A stretch of 64,000 nt of DNA from an uncultured Christensenellaceae bacterium (GTDB lineage: Bacteria; Bacillota; Clostridia; Christensenellales; UBA3700), in contig CALWHJ010000004.1 in the NCBI GenBank assembly GCA_944380355.1, forward strand, positions 1 through 64,000. Direction: 5' to 3'. The position numbers were made by a program, and so were the translations under genes. Shown here in pieces: positions 58,981 through 64,000 of the stretch; within the stretch, counting starts at the first letter, position 1, and each line of letters opens with the position of its first letter. The notes under the pieces are model-generated. The model had not been told where the DNA came from. It did no database searches and saw only the letters and a program-made list of their open reading frames with translations.

Positions 58981-59858
58981 CAGTCTTCCAAATAACATAC
59001 CGATTTTGCGGTATTATCTTGTACTTTAAGTATAAAACAGAGTTTATCCTGCAATTTTGCACCGTATAGTCCGTCGGCAAGTTTAACTTCGACGGTTTGT
59101 CCGTTGCGTATTTTTTTATATTGATTGCCGTCAATATCGACTATAGGCATAATTTTTGCTAAAAGTTGCTCGCAAGGTCTTACAAATTGTACGGGAGAAT
59201 CGACAAAATCCTGTATATTTATTGCTTCGTCGATATTATATCCACCGCATTCCGTACGTACTAGCGAAGCCATATAGCCGAGAGTGTCCGCCTTATATGC
59301 TATATCTCTGCAAAGGCTTCTGATGTAAGTGCCTCCACCGCATTCGACGAGTAATTCGATACTCTCGCATTTATTGTCAATTAGCGTTTTATCAAGAATT
59401 TTTATATCTTTGATATAAATCTCTTTGGCTTTAATATCAAAATCTTTGCCTGCTCTTGCCAAATCGTACGCCTTTCTGCCGTTGATTTTGACCGCGCTGT
59501 ATTTGGGCGGAATCTGACTTGTAGTACCGATAAATTGAGGTATTACCTTAGCAAGTTTTTTGTATTCAGGCAGAGCCGCCGAAGAAGTTACCACTCCTTC
59601 GGCGTCGAGAGTATCCCTCTCTTCTCCGAATACGAAAACAGCGCGATAAGTCTTTGTTTTTTCAAGCAAATAGTCGAAAAGACGCGTTGCGTTTCCGAAA
59701 GCGACTATCAGCACTCCGCTTGCCATAGGGTCAAGCGTGCCCATATGTCCGCATTTGATTTTTTCTCCTATCGTCCCGGATAAAGCGTTTCTGCACTTTA
59801 TTACTACGTCGCTGGACGATATGCCCGAAGGCTTGTTGATAACTGCAAATCCGTTCAT
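58980..59858 (-). CDS. truB: tRNA pseudouridine-55 synthase
   Basis: Makes pseudouridine 55 in the T loop of tRNAs (292 residues). The N-terminus MNGFAVINKPSGISSSDVV and the catalytic Asp in CGHMGTLDPMASGVLIVAF are diagnostic. A small C-terminal PUA-like domain follows. It overlaps the nrnA stop by four bases (ATGA); the upstream ORF extension is within nrnA. Conserved order rbfA-nrnA-truB-ribF. Confidence 0.96.
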   Translation of the reverse strand: MNGFAVINKPSGISSSDVVIKCRNALSGTIGEKIKCGHMGTLDPMASGVLIVAFGNATRLFDYLLEKTKTYRAVFVFGEERDTLDAEGVVTSSAALPEYKKLAKVIPQFIGTTSQIPPKYSAVKINGRKAYDLARAGKDFDIKAKEIYIKDIKILDKTLIDNKCESIELLVECGGGTYIRSLCRDIAYKADTLGYMASLVRTECGGYNIDEAINIQDFVDSPVQFVRPCEQLLAKIMPIVDIDGNQYKKIRNGQTVEVKLADGLYGAKLQDKLCFILKVQDNTAKSVCYLED

Positions 59859-60820
59859 ATTCCCATTTCGTCTCGGCAAGCTTTGAGCAGTCTGTCTTTT
59901 ACGTCCTCGAAAAAGCCCGATATCCTGCAGCCTGCGGCATTTTTATGTCCGCCTCCGCCGAATACCATTGTTATTCTCGACGCGTCGACGTTATCGCTCG
60001 TGCGTATACTTACCTTAAAACTGTTATTTGCGGCAAGCTCCGTAATTGCTACTGCCACTTCCACGCCTTTTATATCTCTTATAAAATTGATTGCGCCTTC
60101 GGTATTGTCGGGAGAAGTGCCTGTCGATTTAAAATCTTCTTGCGTAAACACTATCATACCTATTTTGTTATCGCAGAAGAATTTTGCGTTTGACCACACT
60201 TTTGCTCTTAATCTGAAAGTATTGAAAGGTACGCTTTTAAGAAAGTGTTCGCAAATAGCTGACGCATTGAAGTTATACTTGACAAGCTCGGAAGCAATCG
60301 CGTGAGTCTGAGACGATACGCTCGAAAAAGTAAAGCCGCCGCTGTCCGTAACAAGTCCGCTGTACAGTAGCTCGGCAACCGTATCGTCAAAACAAGGCTT
60401 TTCCCCGTCGAGTGCTTTAATAACCTTGTACATTACTTCGCAAGTCGCGCTTACTCCTGCTTCGATAATATTGATATTTCCGTAGCCGGTGTTTGTTTTG
60501 TGATGGTCGATATCTACTTTTATCCTTGCTTTTCTGTACATATCGAGATATTTTCCCATACGCTCGGCGTCAGCACAATCGCACGCAATAGCGAGGTCGC
60601 ATTTTACAACCTCGCTCGCATTGTAATTTTCGTATCCTTTAAGTACGGTAAGTGAATCTTTTATATCGCTATCGCAATATATATAAGCAGTCTTTCCGAA
60701 AAGTTTCAATGCCCTATAGAGCGCGAGCGCGCTTCCGCACGTATCTCCGTCGGGATTCTGATGACTGATTATCGATATAATTTCTGCTTTTTTTACTGCG
60801 TCTATAAAATCTCTGTACAT
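59855..60820 (-). CDS. nrnA: DHH-family nanoRNase / pAp phosphatase
   Basis: Degrades very short RNAs and pAp (321 residues). DHH domain: IISHQNPDGDTCGSALALYR (about 16-35), CDCADAERMG and the DHHKTNTGYG signature (about 104-113). DHHA1 domain: FGGGGHKNAAGCRI near the C-terminus. It lies 21 bases after rbfA with only a weak ribosome site. Confidence 0.94.
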   Translation of the reverse strand: MYRDFIDAVKKAEIISIISHQNPDGDTCGSALALYRALKLFGKTAYIYCDSDIKDSLTVLKGYENYNASEVVKCDLAIACDCADAERMGKYLDMYRKARIKVDIDHHKTNTGYGNINIIEAGVSATCEVMYKVIKALDGEKPCFDDTVAELLYSGLVTDSGGFTFSSVSSQTHAIASELVKYNFNASAICEHFLKSVPFNTFRLRAKVWSNAKFFCDNKIGMIVFTQEDFKSTGTSPDNTEGAINFIRDIKGVEVAVAITELAANNSFKVSIRTSDNVDASRITMVFGGGGHKNAAGCRISGFFEDVKDRLLKACRDEMGI

Positions 60821-60841
60821 TTTACCGTATTGTATTTAACC

Positions 60842-61198
60842 TTAACCGTTTTGTTTTGAATTTACTTCGTCGATAAGCTTGGAGATTTTCATCCCGTAAT
60901 TGATGCTGTTGTCATAGAAAAATCTAAGTGCCGGCATCGCTCTGAGCTTTATCTTCGTCTTGAGACAGGATTTTATATACCCCTCCGCGCTGTTAAGCCC
61001 GTCGAGCACTTCCTGTTGTTTGCTTTCTTCTACTCCGAGCACACTTACATAGACCTGAGCCAAAGTCAAATCTCTGTCTACGCTGCAATCGGTTACACAT
61101 ATCATTTTACCCGCAACCCTGGGGTCACTGACGCCGTCTCTCAACACTATCGAAAGCTGTTTTTTGAGCTCGGCGTTGATTCTGTCTATTCTATTCAT
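60842..61198 (-). CDS. rbfA: 30S ribosome-binding factor A
   Basis: Assists late maturation of the 16S rRNA 5' end (118 residues, KH-like fold). Typical blocks are RINAELKKQLSIVLRDGVSD at the N-terminus and AQVYVSVLG, LRAMPALRFFYDNSINYGMK at the C-terminus. It overlaps infB by eight bases, so it is translationally coupled to it. Confidence 0.95.
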   Translation of the reverse strand: MNRIDRINAELKKQLSIVLRDGVSDPRVAGKMICVTDCSVDRDLTLAQVYVSVLGVEESKQQEVLDGLNSAEGYIKSCLKTKIKLRAMPALRFFYDNSINYGMKISKLIDEVNSKQNG

Positions 61199-63683
61199 TC
61201 TCTACTCGCTCCATTATATAGCTCTCAACGATATCTCCGACCTTAATGTCGTTGAATTTTTCAAGACCTATACCGCACTCGTATCCTGCTGCAACTTCCT
61301 TAGCGTCGTCTTTCTCTCTCTTCAGCGAGCAAAGCGTGCCTTCGTATACGATATCCTTGCCTCTCATAAGTCTTACTTTGGAGTTTCTAGCTACCTTACC
61401 GTCGGTTACATAGCTACCTGCAATTGTTCCGACATTGGATATCTTGAAGGTTGCGCGTACTTCGGCGTGTCCGATAATAACTTCTTTATACGTAGGTTCG
61501 AGCATACCCTTGAGTGCTCTGGTAATATCTTCGATAGCGTCATAGATAATCGAATATTGTTTGATTTCAATGCCGCTTCTTTCTGCAAGCGTAGCCGCCT
61601 TGGGTTCAGGCTTGACGTGGAACGCGATAATAACCGCGTTTGCAGTGTCTGCAAGCATAACGTCCGATTCGTTGATTGCACCGACTGCACCGTGTATGAT
61701 ATTGATTTTGACGTTGTCGTCTTTCATCTCGTCATTGAGTTTGAGCAAGGACTGTTTTACTGCCTCGACAGAGCCTTGTACGTCCGCTTTGACAATAAGC
61801 GTCAATACCTTCGTATCCTTTGAGTCTACGTTTCTGAACATATCGTCGAGACTTCTTGCGTTGCTTCTAGCCTGCATCTCCGACCTTTCCTTGTCGGCTC
61901 TTTCCTGAGCTACTTTCTTTGCAAGTTTCTCGTCCTTAACCGCTACCATTATATCACCCGCATTGGGCACCTCGGAAAATCCCTGTACCTGTACTGCATA
62001 CGAAGGGAAAGCTTCCTTTACTCTCTTTCCCGAGTAATCGGTCATATCTCTTATCTTACCGATAGCAGTACCTGCTACTACGTAGTCAGATACTTTGAGA
62101 GTACCGTTTTGTACGAGTACGGTTGCGACAGGACCTTTTCCCTTGTCAAGACGCGCTTCGATAATAGAACCTGTTGCGGGACACTTTTTGTTAGCCTTGA
62201 GGTCAAGCACTTCGGCAACCAGCAATACGTTTTCGAGAAGTTCCTGAACGCCTTGACCGGTCTTTGCGCTGACAGGACATACCATTACGTCACCGCCCCA
62301 GTCTTCAGGTAGCAAATCGTAGTTGGTCATCTGTTGTTTGAGTTTGTCGAGATTGCCGTCAGTCTTATCAATCTTGTTGGCAGCAACGATGATCGCAACT
62401 CCTGCTTCTTTTGCGTGATTTATTGCTTCTACGGTCTGAGGCATTATGCCGTCATCGGCCGCAATAACGATTATTGCAATATCCGTAACGTTTGCGCCTC
62501 TGCGTCTCATAGCTGTAAACGCTTCGTGTCCGGGAGTATCGAGGAACGTAATCTTCTCACCGTTGAGGTCAATCGTATAAGCACCGATATGCTGAGTTAT
62601 ACCGCCAGCTTCGCTCTTGACAACGTTTGTCTTTCTGATATAGTCGAGCAAGGAAGTCTTACCGTGGTCAACGTGACCCATAATCGTAACGATAGGAGGC
62701 CTCTTTACGAGTTTTGTAGCGTCCTTGGTATCTGCGATAATATCTTTGAGCTTGTCTTCTGCGGTTTTGTCCACTTTGAGTTCGAGCGTGATATCGTAAT
62801 CGACTGCTACGAGTTCGGCTTCTTCAAAACTTATACTGTCGTTTATGGTCGCAAACTTGCCCATGTCGAAAAGTTTCTTGACGATTTCGGTAGCCGATTT
62901 ACCTATTTTTTCACTGAACGCTTTAATAGATATGTTTTCGCTGTTGATTACGGCGTGGTCGATTTTGACGTACTGAGGAGCATTGCTCTCCTTCTTTGCC
63001 TTCTTGACCTTGACGTATCTTGCCATATCGTCATCGTTCTCGAGCGTAGTGTCGTAAGAATAACCTTTCTTGAACAAATCTCTCTTGCTAAAAGACTTTT
63101 TGTTTTCGTCTTTGGAGAAAGCCTTACCCGCGTCTTTTTTCTTTTTGTCCGTCTTGAAGTTGTTAGCGGCGGGAGGAGGTGCAACTGCCTCCGTCTTGCC
63201 CTTGTTCATACCGAAAGGTTTCTGATTGGGGGTGTTTCTGTTGGGAGCACCTTGTCTGTTTCTGTCAAAGCCCTGCTGAGGACGAGCTCCGTCCTGTCTT
63301 TGCTGAGGACGTCTTATCATCTCGGGATTTATATATGTGGTAGTAGTACTCTCCTTAGGCTGAGATACAGGTTGTTCGGGAGCCTTAGGTGCTTCTTCGA
63401 CCTTCTCTACTGCCTCGCTTGTCTCTGTATTAGCGGGAGCCTGCTCAACGGGAGCAACCTCTTGAACTGCCTGAGGCACTTCTTCCTGTTCCTCTTCTTC
63501 GGGCAAGTCGAGAGCCGCTTGTATTTTCTCTTGCTTAAGCGCGGCAATCTTACCCAATATCTCTTTGATACGGGATTTTTCTTGCGCTAAAGAAGCGAGA
63601 AAAGGTCTTGACACATCCTTGACGAAGCTTTCTATCTCCTTAAGATTTTTAAATTGTTCATTCTTGTTTTCGTTGTTGCTCAC
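61191..63683 (-). CDS. infB: Translation initiation factor IF-2
   Basis: GTPase that places initiator tRNA on the ribosome (830 residues). The N-terminal third is charged and low complexity, with a Glu/Pro/Gln-rich stretch and a Lys-rich stretch; an IF2_N domain lies near 240-300. The G domain starts with [14 protein letters not shown] (about 343-356), followed by [10 protein letters not shown] and NKID. Domains II-IV complete it. The start is GTG, seven bases after GGAGGTG. It follows the YlxQ-like gene, as in Bacillus nusA-ylxR-ylxQ-infB. Confidence 0.96.
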   Translation of the reverse strand: MSNNENKNEQFKNLKEIESFVKDVSRPFLASLAQEKSRIKEILGKIAALKQEKIQAALDLPEEEEQEEVPQAVQEVAPVEQAPANTETSEAVEKVEEAPKAPEQPVSQPKESTTTTYINPEMIRRPQQRQDGARPQQGFDRNRQGAPNRNTPNQKPFGMNKGKTEAVAPPPAANNFKTDKKKKDAGKAFSKDENKKSFSKRDLFKKGYSYDTTLENDDDMARYVKVKKAKKESNAPQYVKIDHAVINSENISIKAFSEKIGKSATEIVKKLFDMGKFATINDSISFEEAELVAVDYDITLELKVDKTAEDKLKDIIADTKDATKLVKRPPIVTIMGHVDHGKTSLLDYIRKTNVVKSEAGGITQHIGAYTIDLNGEKITFLDTPGHEAFTAMRRRGANVTDIAIIVIAADDGIMPQTVEAINHAKEAGVAIIVAANKIDKTDGNLDKLKQQMTNYDLLPEDWGGDVMVCPVSAKTGQGVQELLENVLLVAEVLDLKANKKCPATGSIIEARLDKGKGPVATVLVQNGTLKVSDYVVAGTAIGKIRDMTDYSGKRVKEAFPSYAVQVQGFSEVPNAGDIMVAVKDEKLAKKVAQERADKERSEMQARSNARSLDDMFRNVDSKDTKVLTLIVKADVQGSVEAVKQSLLKLNDEMKDDNVKINIIHGAVGAINESDVMLADTANAVIIAFHVKPEPKAATLAERSGIEIKQYSIIYDAIEDITRALKGMLEPTYKEVIIGHAEVRATFKISNVGTIAGSYVTDGKVARNSKVRLMRGKDIVYEGTLCSLKREKDDAKEVAAGYECGIGLEKFNDIKVGDIVESYIMERVENE

Positions 63684-63705
63684 AAAAACACCTCCGATTG
63701 TTATG

Positions 63706-64000
63706 TTATTCGCAATAACTGAGTATTGCGTTTGCCAGCGAGTAGTCCGTAATAGCCAAAACTCTTACGTTTTCTCTTTTGAGCAATGCGTTGAGATAAT
63801 TCTCGGGAACTTCGAGCACGCACAGATTTCTTTCGGCTACGAGTCTATCCAGCACTTTTTTGCTGTTTTGTCCCAAAGTACAGTCATACAAAACTATTTT
63901 TGCAGGTTTTCTGCTTTTAATGAGGCTGTCAACACCCCACAGGACTTTCCCCGACCTTACCGCAAAATGTACGTAACAGTCAATTTTGCTTATCGGCGTA
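63706..64000 (-). CDS. L7Ae-family RNA-binding protein YlxQ-like, 5' end outside window
   Basis: The reading frame is open to the window edge, so the true start lies beyond 64000; about 97 residues are visible. GKVLWGVDSLIKSRKPAKIV and CTLGQNSKKVLDRL, then VRVLAITDYSLANAIL, match the L7Ae/L30e fold of the YlxQ (RNase P-regulating or kink-turn-binding) proteins. The position just before infB is the same as ylxQ in Bacillus. A TTG inside the frame at 63891 is not a real start. Confidence 0.85.
   Translation of the reverse strand, partial: TPISKIDCYVHFAVRSGKVLWGVDSLIKSRKPAKIVLYDCTLGQNSKKVLDRLVAERNLCVLEVPENYLNALLKRENVRVLAITDYSLANAILSYCE

Noticed and set aside
62334-63590. 418-codon open frame on the plus strand opposite infB
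   Set aside because: It mirrors infB codons, is Cys- and Phe-rich with no family features, and is not preceded by a promoter.

Overview
The window looks like a chromosomal segment from an anaerobic, endospore-forming member of the Bacillota, probably Clostridia or a related uncultured lineage. The evidence is the forespore sigma operon (spoIIAA-spoIIAB-sigF), spoVACDE, yunB, the complete eight-gene spoIIIA operon and spoIVB. A rubrerythrin gene suggests an anaerobic lifestyle. The DNA is moderately AT-rich, and nearly all coding sequence consists of core housekeeping and sporulation genes in conserved orders.

Layout, left to right. 0-5.2 kb (+): rubrerythrin, spoIIA-sigF, a hairpin-preceded 41-codon ORF, spoVAC-AD-AE, yunB. 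5.2-10.3 kb (+): a T-box leader with a UUC specifier, pheST, and an SLC13-type permease. 10.4-18 kb (+): a U32-family protein, mutS2, a small membrane protein, a cysteine desulfurase and thiI. These face a class A penicillin-binding protein (-) tail to tail. 20.3-28.3 kb (+): miaB-mutS-mutL-miaA-methionine gamma-lyase-like gene, convergent with lexA. 29.4-36.5 kb: a Xer recombinase, about 1.1 kb of AT-rich DNA with no convincing gene, a membrane-anchored PadR regulator, a DedA/VTT protein, proC-rnhA, and tRNA-Trp followed by a tandem repeat array built partly from its own 3' end. 36.5-54.4 kb (-): purB, then the classic order spoIIIAA-AH, asp23-like, nusB, folD, xseA, xseB, ispA, a small membrane protein, dxs, tlyA, nadK, argR, recN, spoIVB. 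54.6-64 kb (-): a Cys-rich membrane protein, efp, an Xaa-Pro peptidase, endonuclease IV, then ribF, truB, nrnA, rbfA, infB and a ylxQ-like gene cut by the window edge.

Functionally the segment covers spore development (sigma F activation, the SpoIIIA channel, the SpoIVB signal, DPA transport), translation (PheRS, IF-2, RbfA, EF-P, tRNA modification by MiaA, MiaB, ThiI and TruB), repair (MutS, MutL, MutS2, RecN, endonuclease IV, LexA) and cofactor or isoprenoid supply.

The most notable signal is not a gene. At least six genes (U32, miaB, xer, nadK, tlyA, pepP) have a -10 hexamer followed by exactly six bases and then ATG, with no Shine-Dalgarno sequence; yunB and mutS2 look similar. This predicts leaderless mRNAs whose +1 is the A of ATG. 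The second notable signal is the repeat array behind tRNA-Trp, in which a terminator hairpin is exactly inverted between two otherwise identical copies. No mobile element with its own genes, no CRISPR array and no rRNA was found.
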